A stretch of 64,000 nucleotides of DNA, taken from contig NC_067312.1 of assembly GCF_020740795.1 (NCBI RefSeq), positions 10,527,460-10,591,459 on the forward strand. Direction: 5' to 3'. A program made the translations under genes and the position numbers. This document shows, piece after piece, positions 20,561 through 33,700 of the stretch (the stretch's first letter is position 1; every line of letters begins with the position of its first letter). This DNA comes from Apus apus (lineage: Eukaryota > Chordata > Aves > Apodiformes > Apodidae). Under the pieces are notes generated by a model, which saw only the letters and a program-made list of their open reading frames with translations, did not search any database and had not been told where the DNA came from.

Positions 20561-23500
20561 AGAGAGCACCCGCAGAGAAAGCGAGCCCCTAGCCACCCAG
20601 GCACAGCTCCCTGCCAGTCCTCACGTCCCTCTCCAGGGGCAGCGGACCGAGGGACAGGGAGCTCAGCCCCTGCATGACCACTCAGACCTGCTGCTCCACT
20701 CCAGATCTTGGTGCCAGCTGCAACTGATGGAAAATTTTCCACCGTTTGGTGATTACCAAGTCATGTGCCTGTGCAGCTGGTCACAGGATGGCTGGGAGAA
20801 GGCAAATATGGGTGCTGGCAGAAAGGCAGGGATCACCTCTGCTCTGTGGAGTCTCTGGCTGTGACCAGGGCACCAACAGGCTGCCACAATTCAAGTTCAA
20901 TAAGGACATTTGTCCAAGGGAGACACGCTCTAGGTCTGAGCAGGACTAAACACTCACCATACTAAGTGATGCACAAGTGTTAGCTGTAAAAGTCCTTTTT
21001 ATCTGATGTCCCAAGAGAAGGAATGATGGCATGGGGTTGGTGTCTGCATCAAAAGCCCTGCAAATCCTATTCCAACCCATTTAACTCAACTCCCAGCCAG
21101 TTGCTTACTGGCAACTCCCGTCCCATCAGCTCCATCCCAGGCCATGCACCATGGGAAGTGTGATCATACAGTGTTAGAACAACCCAGCCCACTCTCCATC
21201 ACCATGAGCCAGGGACACAAACACGAGTCTCTGGCAGGGAGCTCCAGTGGCAGGGTGAGGCTTTGCCAGCAGCAGAAGACAGCAGAGCAGCCAACAGGTG
21301 ATGGGATCCTTTTTGCTCCTACCTCTGCCCTCTCTTGTCTTCTCCCCTCAGTCTCTGCCACCTACAGCCACAGCCCCATCTTCCCTCCTTACCAAGTGAG
21401 CTCCTTCTCTGCTCTGACGGCCCCCGTGCTGCCTGATCCCAGGCACACACCACTTCACCTTTCCACATCCTTCACACGGCAGCTGGGCTCTGCACCCCCA
21501 CAAACATGCTCCTCTTCGCTCCCACCCCAGCCCTGTCCTCCACCACCATCAGACCTTGCCTTGCTTACATGCACGTTCCCAACGTCCCCAGCTCTTCACC
21601 TGTGCTCTCTGGCCTCCTGACTGCTGCAGCTTATGCCATAGCTTACCTCAATCTCCCTCCATCCCTGGGTGCCACCCACCCACAGCCCTGCCAGCTCAAG
21701 CCTCCTTGCACCCACTCCACCAATGCATCCCAGACATCCATCTGGGAGGGCCACAGCAATGTCACCTTTCCCTACCTCCACGAACAGCCGCCAGGACACC
21801 AGGGAGCAGCAGAGAAGGTCCCAGGGATGCTGCATTACCCTGAGCATCAAAGCTACATATGTGAAGCTACAAAGAACCTGCAGTGGGGAGGGGAGCAAGG
21901 ATTGTGCAGGCACCACTGACCCCGTGGGAACTGCCCGTCCCCACTGCAACCCCTCTTGCAATACACTTCCTTTTACTGTAAGAGCCCTCCAAGGGAGGTG
22001 CTTGGGCACAGGCACTTGGGCCAACAGCTTGGTGTTAACCAAGCTGCAGCCTGCAGATAAGGCTGCAGCAGCTGTGGGGACATTGTGCACCTTTTCTGCT
22101 CTCCATGCCAAGCACCTACGTGGCACGGGGGAGGAGATAACACACAGACACACACACATATGGTCGTGTGTACCCAAGCAACTCACCCTTTTCCAGCAGC
22201 AAATTAGAAAGTCTCAAGTCTAGCACAGGGCAGTGCAGGGGCACAGGCTGGGCAAGGATTCGGGCCACAAGGGTGAGGCTTTGTTCATCTTTGATTGTAA
22301 AGAGCTGGACACAGCCAGGAAAGGAGGAATCCCACCCTGAATTCAATGTCCTGAGGGTGAAACACCCTGCTGGCATTAGGATAAGGATGCCACAGCTGTC
22401 ACCTAGACACTTACACTGTTGCTCATTATAGAGGCACAAACGTGAGTGCACAAGCCCCTTTGAAGGGAAACAAAGGGGTAGGAAGACCTGGCACATCTGA
22501 CTGCAGGCACATCCTCACACAGGGAAGTGGGAGACACAGTCTTGCCCCTATTTCATCTGTGAAACCAGCAAACTTCCTGGTGCACACACCCTCACCCACC
22601 CACAGGGTTCCACTGACAGCAGAGCCCTCTGCCCAGTGCATCCACCACCCCTCCCCAGGGTCAGGCTTCTGCAGGGCTGCCAGGGCTCCAGGCAACGCAG
22701 ATGGCCCTCGGATGGAGGGGGGATCCACCTGGCACCTGCACACTGTGTGGAGATGGAGGAAGCCAAGGCTCAGCTGGTGCTTCATGTCAGGAGGAGGCCA
22801 GAGAGGACGTGCCTCCATGGCTATCTGGCCTGTGCAGCCCACAGGGACTACACAGCACTAGGACACCAGCATATCAACATCCACATCTTCACAGAAGTGA
22901 TAATGAACAGGGCTCAAGATGCAGCTATGTCCCCAGACAACCTGCCTGCACTGGACATTAGCCCCCTCCCACAAAGAGGTGAAGGCCCCCAAACTCTGCT
23001 TGCTGCCAGTGTTTCAGCCCTTTCACATAAAGCTCAGAGACCTCAGAAACCAGCTTAAGTCTGGCAACTGGGTCCAAAACACCTTCAACTCTGGCAGCTA
23101 AAGATGTAGACATCTCCCAAGAGCCAACCCCACAAGAATGACAGAGCCCTGAAGAGATGCGAGAGCTCTCCACAGACTACCAGAAACCAGCTCATCCCTG
23201 GCCATCCAGGGATTTACCCATGCAGCTGGGAATGGACCTCAGGGGCCTCTTGGATCAGGCTACTGGACCCTGCTGCTCTTCATGCACGGGGTGTTGTAAC
23301 AGGGACACCCAAGTAATGCAAGAGTGCCCAGAGCAGTATTGAGTAACGAGTGGGCTACTGGGGAAGGGAGAGCCGACAGTGCTCTGAGTGAGATGGCAGC
23401 CCAGCATCAATAAGCCCCAGGGAAAAGCTGAGAGGAGCAACTTGAACAGGGGCCTGGGGACAAACACAGGCTCATGGGAACTTCCTAGACCTGGAAAACC

Positions 23501-24436
23501 CACATAAAACCACCCAGGGAGCCTGGACATCTTCTGAGCCTCTGTCAAGCATAGAGGCAGATGTAGCTACAGCTGGGGGTCAGCTCTGCCCAGGCACCGT
23601 GGCTACACACAGCCCCCTTTACTCTGCTTCATTACTCTTGCAGATGGGACAGAGCAAACACCAAAAATCCTCTGAACACCTATACACTGGACATGGGCTT
23701 CTGCAGCATCAGGCACCAGGGCCAAAGCTCACAGACACAAAAATTCACAGAGGGAAGTTGTTTCTGAAGACAAGGCTGATAAGGCTGCCAGCAGCCAGCC
23801 TTGCAGAAGAACAGGATCAGGAAAAGAGCAGCCATGAGAATAAAAGGCTGGCAAAGAAACAGAAAATACTGGGATCACGTAATTCTTTCCAGACAGTTCT
23901 TTGGGCTCATCTCACCCTCCATCTGCTCCCTATCTGCTCAGGATGGTCAGGCAGCTGGAGCCTTTAAAAAGGCTACTGGTGACTTCCCCCACAATTGACA
24001 GTGTCTCTGGGGCAGGACCACAGGGAAGATGAATGCAGAGTTCTTCCAGTGTCCTCCCCAGCCTCCCAGCTACGCCAGCACCCCCCTACAGACCACAGCT
24101 CTGCACAGTCAGCAGAGCAAGGTGAATGGTTTATTGCCCTGTGCTTTATTGCCCAATGGCTTTTTGTGCCCATGCAGGGAGGGAGAACGTGGACCTCTGG
24201 AGAGATGGCTAAGACAGGTGGAGGCAAAGCAGTGGATGTGCAGTGCTGCTAAGGCACTGCATCCATTCCCCAGCACTACTATGTATGGACCAGAAGAACC
24301 AAGCCAGGAGAAGAGGATGGACACAACACCCCGATCCCTCCATTCACCTACAAACTGGTCAGTCTAACAGGCCATGAGCTTCTTCACATTGCCAAGTGCC
24401 TGAAAACTGCAGAACTGGGGAACAACAGTGGGAACG

Positions 24437-24665
24437 GACCTCAGGGTGTTTCAAGCCAATCCTGCTCACAGCAGGTCCAAAGCTGAGCAGGTTGCTCAGG
24501 GCTTGCCTCTGCCAACCACTGAACCTCTCCAAATGTGGAGACTGACCGCTTCCTTCTCTGGGCCCTGCTCCAGAGTCTAACCACCCTTCTGGGGAAATAC
24601 TTTTCCTAATATCTAATCAGTTTTTCCCATGTGTGCCATTGCTTCTCATCCTGTCCCTGGGCACT
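24437..24665 (-). repeat. Degraded CR1 fragment
   Basis: Minus-oriented CR1 3' region, recognised from blocks such as CAGGTTGCTCAGGGCTTG, CTGGGCCCTGCTCCAGAGTC and TTTTCCTAATATCTAATCAG in the normal CR1 order. Heavily mutated. Confidence 0.7.
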
Positions 24666-26013
24666 TCCCAGGAGAGCTCAGCTTCAGCTCTCAAAACCTG
24701 CAGCTGCCAGCAGGGGTGGGAGCTCCCTTTGCTGCTTTCCCTTTCCCAGGCTGCCCAAACCCACAGCTGCCAGCGTCTGCTCCCAGTGTGCTGCAGCACA
24801 CCAGCAGCTCCACAGCACATCCAGAGCTCTGGAGATTGCTGGAGATCATTAGTCTCCACCCTGCTCAGCCAAGGGTGCCACCAGGGGGGACACAGGGTGC
24901 CTGCAGCCAGCCCTGAGCAGCAGACACCTGCACACCTCAGAGGTGTTGGAAAAAAAAAAAAAAGAGACTCAACTCAACACTGAGACCAGTGGAGGACTGT
25001 TTTCATTCAGGTATTTGATCCTTGCTCTGTTTGGAAGCAATACCAAGTCAGTGCCTTTTGCAACACACCTAGGCCACTCCAAGCCAGGAGTCCCAAGTAC
25101 CTGCTCCAAGTTTGGCCCTAAATACAGAAAGGTTTGGCTTCACCAAAGTGGCACTGACACCAGGCCTCCCTCCATCACGCCCATAGGGGACCTGCCCTCA
25201 GGAGTGATCAGCAGGACCATCACGAGCCAAGCTCAGCATAGACCAGCTGGGATAGACAGAGACCCACCGGCCCAGAGCAGGCCCCAGGATGAGGGCAGCA
25301 GCCATCCATGACCCTCACAACACCCCCCACAGGCTGCAGCAGAGGCCAGCTCCCATAAACGATTTCAGAGCCAGTGACCAACCATGACCCCAGATCTGCA
25401 GTGTATCATTTCCATCCCAGCTTTCTCTCCATGCTGCATTCCTTCAATCCAGAGCTATCTGTTCACCCCTCTCTTCTCCAGCAGGGATCATTCATTTTTC
25501 TATCCTACCTCAACTTGGAACAGATGGAAAGCTTACTGGGCAGGATCTGACCAGGCCAGAGACCTACTTAGCCTGCCCAGGGCTGCCTGCACAGGGACCC
25601 GGATGCACCCTACCACTGGAGGCTGGGATACCTGGTCACCACACTGGTCCCCTGCAGTGCTCATCTTCAGTCTCTGCTGGGAAAGCATCAGCACTGAGGA
25701 TACCCCAAGACTCTCTGGGACAGCAAAGTACCCATGGCTGGAGGAGACACGGGCAAAGCACAGGTTCAGCATGTGGCTGAGCTGGATCCTGGCCCATTCC
25801 ACAGGCACTGCCTCCACCTGCTAAGACCTGCACCTTTCTCAGCTCTCCTCCTGCACCCTGACCCCATCACTCAGAGGACTCAGCATGGGCTGCCAGGCCC
25901 TTGGGCTCCCTGAAAGCCCAGCCCTGGGACAGCACCTGCCCTCCACCTCCCACTGACTCATTCCCTGTGATTCACTCCCCCCTCCTGCCTGACTCACCCA
26001 CTTCTGCCATAGC

Positions 26014-26040
26014 CATGTGTGTGCACACACACACACACAC
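26014..26040. repeat. Alternating TG/CA tract with central palindrome
   Basis: 27 nt of strict purine-pyrimidine alternation: (TG)4 switching to (CA)n at 26023/26024. 26016-26031 is a perfect 16-bp palindrome. Microsatellite. Confidence 0.85.
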
Positions 26041-29000
26041 CTGGCCGCAGCCATTAGGGCAATGCCATGAACTCTGCATGGCAGCAAAACAGGCAGGGAG
26101 CCTGTCTCAGCTGTGCCCTCACCCTCACCTCCCATGGCACCCAGCAGCAGGAAGGACAGGGATGACACCACTTGCTCCAGTCCACAGCGAGAAGACGAGA
26201 CGGGGCAGAAAGGCAGTCCAGGAGCACTGCTGTGTGCTAGTGCTGCTGAGATAAGGAGCAATGATGCAGGGGGGCTTCCTCCAGGCTCCAGGGCTGCCTT
26301 CCAGGCAAACCCACTGGCTTATCAGCCCCCCAGCAGCCTGGCCCCCAACGCTGGCTGTGGGAGGGTTACCCAGCACTGCCGTACCTCGGATCCACAGGAG
26401 AGCTGTCTGCCAACTAATCTGCCTCTGGGGACAGCCAAACAAACCTGCCAAGGCTGTGTTTCTCCCCATTGTGACCCTTCAGAGTGGAAAAGCCTCCTGG
26501 GAGCCAGAAGATTTCTTCTGAGCATGGCTACAGTCACTTGGCACCAGCTAGTGCCATTGCCTGTACAGGGCTCAGAGGCTTTGCCAGTTCCTGCCCAGGA
26601 CCAGGCACACACACAGCGCTACATAGACGTGTCCTCTGCAGGCTCCTTCTCTGACCAGCAATTCCCCCTAATGTTAGTGGCTGGAGCTCACACAGACTTT
26701 GCTCCTTTTCCTTCTCCTTTTCCCCAGCATCGCCCCCTCCGAGGCCCCTCCAGCCAACCTCAGCCTCCTCCCCAGCAGGGACCAGCTCGCCGCAGCACAC
26801 GCCCCCCAGCCGGCCCGCAGCTCTGCCTGCGGGAGCACATCATCCATCTGTGTCAAGGAGCACAGAAGACACTGGTCTGTGCAGCATGGCCAGTCACAGA
26901 GTCTGCCTATTGTGGCTGGAGCATACATTTCCCATTGCCTACAGGAGGAAATTAATGGGATCAGACACAGGCTCTTCTCTCACCCCTTCTGCTCCACATC
27001 CCACGGGTCAGAGTCAGGCTGACAAGGGGCTCTGGTCCCTTCCACCCAGGAGTGCTTGGCCAGCTGTGGTATTTTGCTGACAGACACATGCAGGCCACTC
27101 AGGACAAGCCTTGCTAGTGCTGCAAGACGACAAGTCAGATGAGCAGCACGTCTCCAGCAGGGTCACACAGCCCAGCCAGGTCAGGAGGCCCTGACTCCTG
27201 GGAATTAAGGCCAGACTAAACCATCCTTTAGGCAGGAAGGGAGGGATGATGTTTTGGGTTGGGATGTCATGTATTTATTAGGGACAAAAACCAATTTTCT
27301 GCCAAGCTCAAAACTATACGTCAGAGCTGCTTTTTACTTTCCTATCCTCACCATATATGCACAGAGCTCTTCTCAGGGCAAAGAAAACCAAGACGTGAAT
27401 CACATGGGGTCCCACAGGCACCAGTCACCTCCCCTGCATGCCATCCCTTCTCTCATCAGGATGCTCCAGTCCTCAGGGTCCCTTTTAGGGGGGCAGGGTG
27501 AGAGAACCATAGTGATCAACCCATCTCATCAGCCAGGCCAAAGGCAGGGCCAACACCACGGTCACAGTGTCACTGAGGTCACAACAGCAGGCAAGCATGT
27601 GAACGAAACTCAGCAGACACCAGCAGGACAGGCCCAGCAATTTAAATGCATATGCTTAAATTGGCCTGTCACCATTGATAAGTTGGGCTTCTCTGCAAGC
27701 TCTGGGAGCAGCATCAACCTACGTGAGTTCTTAGACAGGGCCAGCTCCCTGCCTTAGCCCCCAGGCCAAGGGGAAGCCAAGGGATGTGTCCTAAATCCAG
27801 TTAAAGCAGCTGGGGACTGCTCCAATTTGAACCAGACTGTAATGATTTCCTGCCAGCCCCCCATTTCTGACTGGCAGAGGGGTAACAACCCATCCGCAAC
27901 ACCCCCTTTAGCCAGGCCAGGGGGAAGAGCAGAGAAGAGACAGACAAGCTGCTCTGGCTTCTGATACCTCTCCCACACCATGGGGATTCCTCTTCTGCAG
28001 CCCAGGTGGCTAAGAACAGAGGCAGAGCTTCCCTCCAAAGGACAGTGACAAGACCTTGCTGCCTTCAAATAGCATGCTTCAGGTCAGCAAGCTGGAAACT
28101 AGCAGCACAGGGGTGCCAGTTTATGCACCCACCTTTGCAGCAGTGGCATGATTCTGCAGCACAGGCGATGCCAGAGGGCAGGGTGAGAAGAGAGGATTTG
28201 GGGCAATGACAGATGGAGAAGTTCAGGCTTTCTCAACATGGAGGCTAAGCAGCAAGAAGTACATGAACCTGATGCTTCTGCTGAAATGGTTCCTGGTTAC
28301 AGGGACAGACACAGGGCACACCTCTGAGAACAGTCCATCTACCAAGGTGAACTGAGAATGTTATCATTTTCAGGAGCCCCCAGCCAAACCTTCCACTTCT
28401 GGGTTCTGCTTCTCACAGCGGCTCTGTGCTCCCTACAGTTCTCCTTTGGTGGTGCTTAAAAAAGTAGAGCAGCCTCCAGGCTGCTAATTAGGTGGTGGCT
28501 GCAGTGACCCTCATGGAGTATTCCCTGGGAGCAGCTTTCATCTCCTAAACAGAGCCCAATGAAGTATCAGCCCTTTGTTCCAAAAATCACATCCAAGGTC
28601 ATCTGCTCCAACATAAAGACCAGATGTGGAATTTCTTTAAATGAATGCTTAAGACAGGGGAGCATGCCTGTGCCAGGGGATGGAGCTGAACAGCCAAGTG
28701 CCTGCTCACCCTGCCTGAAAGTTGTAAGGACTAAAAATGCCTTTTCTGGTCGGCAACACAAATACAAGTTTGCTAAAATTGGAAAGCCCACCGTGTGGTT
28801 CACAGCTGGTGCTCACCCTTCCTGCAGGCTGGAAACCCCTATTGTCTCAGCAGCCCCCAGCAGCCCCCCGCCCTCAGCAAGGGGATGCTGCTGTTGACTC
28901 AGCACATCCTGCAGCCCTCCCTACACGTCCTGGGTGGGCTGGCTGGCTCAGGCCATCCAAATCTCAAGACAGAAACTAGCTTTGTCCTCTTTCTACCTTG

Positions 29001-30530
29001 CTGTGGGAAGGGAAACAGAGGGTTTTGCCCCTGTCCCCCAGCCTCTTTCACTGGACCCTCTGGTGCTGTGTCCCACAGGGCACCCCAGGCAGATGTTATT
29101 AGGCAGAGCGGCTAGGAAAGCAGCCAAAATGGGGCTTTCCTGCTTAACTACACATGAAAAATCCAGTTTTAGCTTGGGCAGCCACTGAAAAGCCAACTTC
29201 CCTCTTCTGCCAAGGCAAAATGTGCCTGCAGGCACCCGAGACTGTTTCCTCTTCTGCATTTTGGAGAGATCCTCCCTTGCAGGCATGGCATTTTACCCTT
29301 TGCAGCCTTCATTAGCTCAGAGCAGGTTGGAGAGGCCCAAGTGCTAGCCACACCAGTGATGCTGCAAATTCAGGTGCCATGTGCAGAGGCATCTACAAAT
29401 GTAATATGGGGGGAAAACAAAACCAAACCAGCCCAAAATAACAGGGCAGGAGGCCTGTACAAAGCCTCCCGGCTCCCAGCCTTCTGTTCGACACTGATTC
29501 ATCTCGGGATGCAGTTCCAGATTTCACTCTGGCCTTAAGGCTCTCCATGAAGTTGCTCTCACCGACTTTCACAATTTCTTTTCTCTCTGCCCCACTTCTA
29601 GCAGGGATCTCAACTGCTGCTGCCTCTCAGTAAAAGGGTCTCCATGACCTTTGTAATTCAACACACTGGGAAAGGCTCAATCCATTCCCTCTATTCCTAG
29701 CCCAGCACAGACCTTAAAAGCCCTCTTTGTTCTTGCTACAAACCCTATCCCACAACTGTGGCTTAACCCTTGGGGCACCGCCTCAAATAAAGAGTGCTTC
29801 ACAGAAGCAAGGCAGGTTGCACCATACATGGGAAGCTGGACCCACTCTCCACCTACAAAGCAGCTATGCTGACAACATGCTGGTGGCTTGCAGGATGCAG
29901 TGTATACACACAACTGGTCAGGGAAGATGTCTCTGACCATCCTCATCATCATCAGTACAAATGATTACCAAGGTGTGCACATTGGGACACCATGTCCCAC
30001 ACTACTGCAGCAACATGGGCATGGGAACAGTTTGGGCTTGCAACCCTTCACAGTCTCTTAGTCTTGCTCTGCACGCCCTTACTTCAGCAGGCTTATTGCA
30101 AAACATGCTCCACGCAGGTGGACTGGAGGCCCCAAGGAAGGAATAGGGGTGAGGAGGGAAGCAGGTGGGGCCAGGTACTCCCCTTGCCACTCCTGCAAGG
30201 ACTCCTCTGCTCCTGCTCCCAGGTTCTCCATTGCTCTATGCCCAGGTGCATGGCAGAACCAGCGACGCATGCCATGCCTGCCCCTGCACAGCCCACCCCT
30301 GGGTGAGAGTGCAGCAACAGCACTCTTGTCTCCTGCCTTGTCTGAGATAGCTCAGAGCCATATCCTGAGCCCATAAACCACATCCTGAATGAAGCAGGGC
30401 TGTGGGGCTGTCCATAACTGCACTCCATGCATGTGGGGATGCAGAGGGGGTGGGAGGCACAGGCACCCCCCTCTGCCCTAGAATGATCCCTGGCACAGGA
30501 AAAGGCAGTATGGAGCAGGGATGCTTTGCA

Positions 30531-30710
30531 GCACCTCAGAATCCCAGCTCTGCATCTGGGATGGAGCCAGAGTGGCCTGCAGCACCCCAAAATGGCAGCT
30601 GCACAGCAGACAGAGCAGGCTTGCACCACTGCACCCCAAAACACCACTTCTGCAGACAGGTTGGGTTAGGGTCACCTTGAAGCACCCCAAAATGCCATTT
30701 GCTACCAGTT
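30531..30710. repeat. Degenerate 50-bp tandem repeat, four units
   Basis: The anchor GCACCCCAAAA (first copy GCACCTCAGAA) recurs at 30531, 30582, 30631 and 30682, a spacing of 51, 49 and 51 bp. The intervening sequence shares further words such as CAGCTCTGCA/CAGCTGCACA/CTTCTGCAGA. The last unit is partial. Confidence 0.75.
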
Positions 30711-33700
30711 GCTGTAACTTCCCTTCTGTCCCTTTCCAGTCCCACTCCATCCCTCCCTGCTCCCCAGGGACACTGAGTCATGGAATGCTCTCCCTGCCCT
30801 GAGGAAGGGGAGTGGGTGAGCAGCTCCCAGCACCAGGCACAGCATGGTGAGCAGGGCAAGGTTGGTACTGACACCTCTGGTACTCATAAAAAGATAAAGA
30901 TGTCCTGCACTGATCAGCTATATGAGTTACGACCCTCCTCTGTTCCCACCTCTCTTGAGGCAGAAATTGGCCCCACTCTGCTGCCAGCCACAGACTGCAT
31001 CCAGCACTGCTGGGCTACATCAGGGACTGACCCATGGGCCCTCTAGCACCAGAAGGGACAGGGACATGCAGGGCTCTGCACCAGAGGCGTGTAACAGCAT
31101 GGACCAGAAAAGAAAGGTGGGGGTCTGGACATTTGCTTTAGAGCAGATGGTTGCCTGCTTTACCTTCAAAGATGCATGCATTTGAGTAAAGACTGGAATT
31201 CTCCGGACCAACTCCTGGAGCTGAAAGGTTTCCAGCCTGTTTTCACCACACTTCTCCAAAAACCCTTCAGGGTCCTGCTCACCAGTTAAGCTTCCCAAGA
31301 CCAGGTCCTATCTGTACTCCTTGTTCTAGCTCAGCAGAACAAAGCTCACCCACACCACCATCCTTTAAATTCTCTATTCAAATCCCAGTGCAGTAACACA
31401 TGACCACCCAATCCATACTGCAGGCAGAGAAGCTAATGATCTGAACATTCAGGCTCTGGGTCACACAACTCACTAGCATTATTGAAGTTATGGTGTCTTT
31501 ACTGCTTTTACGAAGACCTCAGTGAGGTTAAGAGGGAAGCAAGCTCCAGTTCAGCCAGGCCACTGAACAGGAACGTAGAGCTCAAGCTGCAGAAAATTCA
31601 CAGCTATTCTGCACTACCCAGCTGCAAAACTCCTGGCATCTTTTCTCAGACTCTTGGTTGCCTCAGTCCTCCTTCCTGGGGACTCTCTGAAAACAGACCT
31701 TTTCACCCCTCCCCAGGGAAGCCTGCTCAGGTGGTATTCACTGTTGTTGACACGCAGGACAAACGTTATTGCCCATACCCTTGCCCCAGCTCTGTCTCCC
31801 AGGACAACATAACAGTAGATTAAACTCATTATCCTCTATCACTTAATGGCACAATCTTTTCATTTCTTTGTTAACACACATCTGAGACGTATCGAGTTTC
31901 AGGCAGGCTCACTCCAAAGGAAATTCCCTGCTCTTTCCTTACAAGGATTTGCACATGCAATAGCTTTCCAGTAGCAAAAAAAAAAAAACCAAAAACCAAC
32001 CCAAACTAACACCACCACCAGCACAAGAAATAAAGAAAATACAACCAAAAAAAAACCACTTGGAGGTTCACTTAAGGACAGAACTCTACTCTTCTTTCCA
32101 GACCACCACTTTGGTCAGACCTTTCGCAAGCTCTGGAGGGCAGCGTTCACACTGCTGCTCACACTGGTGCAGCTCAGCAGTGTTTGGAGTCCTGCTGTAA
32201 GGAAGCTTTCACGGGTGAGATGCCTTTTCCTTCCCCAAAGCGACCAGCACAAGAACACAGGCATTTCCTGGTAAACTGCTCCTCCTTGCTTCCAGCCTCT
32301 GCTGCAGGGCTGGCCTCTGATAGCAGCCTTCCTCCGGAAGCACCACTGCATTTTGCTCAGTTACTCTTAACAGTATGATATTGTAGGGCAACAGAATTAA
32401 AAAGAGCTGTGATCTGTAATAAATCATTCTTTCTGAGCTGCCAGGGAGAGGGCTGAGCAGGAGAAAGAGGAGCTGTAAGTCTGTTTCCTCAATAAATCTA
32501 AGCCATCAAACAGCCCTTTGGTCACCAGGAACAGGGCAGAAGCAAGAGGAGCACTCTCAGGGTGGTAGATCCATGCCACCAATTTTTGTGTTCTCTCTAT
32601 CCAGACTTACCACATGGCCAGGACAGAGCACTGTAAATACCTTAAGATCCCACTCTGTCTGCCCAGGGTTGGCAGACCAAATCCAGACAAAAAGCCTGAG
32701 AATATTTTAGTTCCTCAAAAAGCTGCTCATATTTTTAGCTGTTGCTGCTCCTAGAAGATGAATTGAAAGCAAAGCTCAGACCCAATACTCAATGTCATAA
32801 CTACTTTATTCTGCTGGCAGCCACAGCAGAGAGGGCCTTGAGAATTACCTTCTTTGTCCACCACTGGCCCAGCTATGCTAATCTCATCAGCAATGCAAAC
32901 ACTGGTATAGAAAGGACTGGAGTGACTGCTATAATCTGTCTACTCTGTGCTCTCTATGCACAGCTACAGCACTGCTGACTGGCAGTAAGACGACCCCAGT
33001 GCACAGAGTCCAGGCTTTTTCCCCAGGTCTAAGCCCAGCAAAGAGCTGGCTCTTGCAAGCTATTCTTTCTGCATCTTCTAGACAGGGCAATCTGTACAGC
33101 ACTGCTGGGCTTGACTTTCTTCTCACAATCTAGGGAATGCAGGTAGAAACACCCACCGAGTCAATCTCCTCTTGCTCCCAATGATCCATCGTCTCTCTGA
33201 GGGAATCCCCAGAACTCCTTCCCAGCAGAAGCATTAAGGTTGCTCCCAGTGTCCATTTTCGCAGAGTGATGCTGCTCAGGATGGTGTCCCCATCTGAGTA
33301 CTGGAAGGTATCCATGTCCCAGACTTGCCCAAGGCCATGGCAGCAGCAAAGCACAGCAGCACGTAACCCACACAGCACTTTCCAAACTTCAGTGCTGCAG
33401 CTCAGCCAGGAGGAAATCTCTCTTGGCTGCCTCTCCCTAAATACTTATTCCAGCACTGCCCATCTTAACTCCTCCCCAAATCAGGAGCAGAGTATGTGAC
33501 CCCACCGCCTTTGGGCTTTTCTGATCCTTTGTGTTGTTCTTAAAAATGTGTCATGTGAACAGGCAAGACAGAAAAAGAGGGAGCAGCATCTCAAAGATGA
33601 CACTGTTATAGCTCATCAGGTCACAGCACCCAGGAATTTCAGTCCTGGGCAAGGATTTCAGCATGAGAGGTGCTTTACAAACGTCACAAGGGAAAATATC

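Noticed and set aside
19923-20864. 313-codon plus-strand open frame over the 20-kb CpG block
   Set aside because: Begins with TTG and has composition-driven Pro/Arg/Gly-rich content. It lies antisense to the ATOSB 5' region.
26113-26955. 280-codon plus-strand open frame
   Set aside because: Starts with GTG, has mixed Pro/Ser/Gln low-complexity content and no conserved motif. GC-rich sequence makes long stop-free runs likely.
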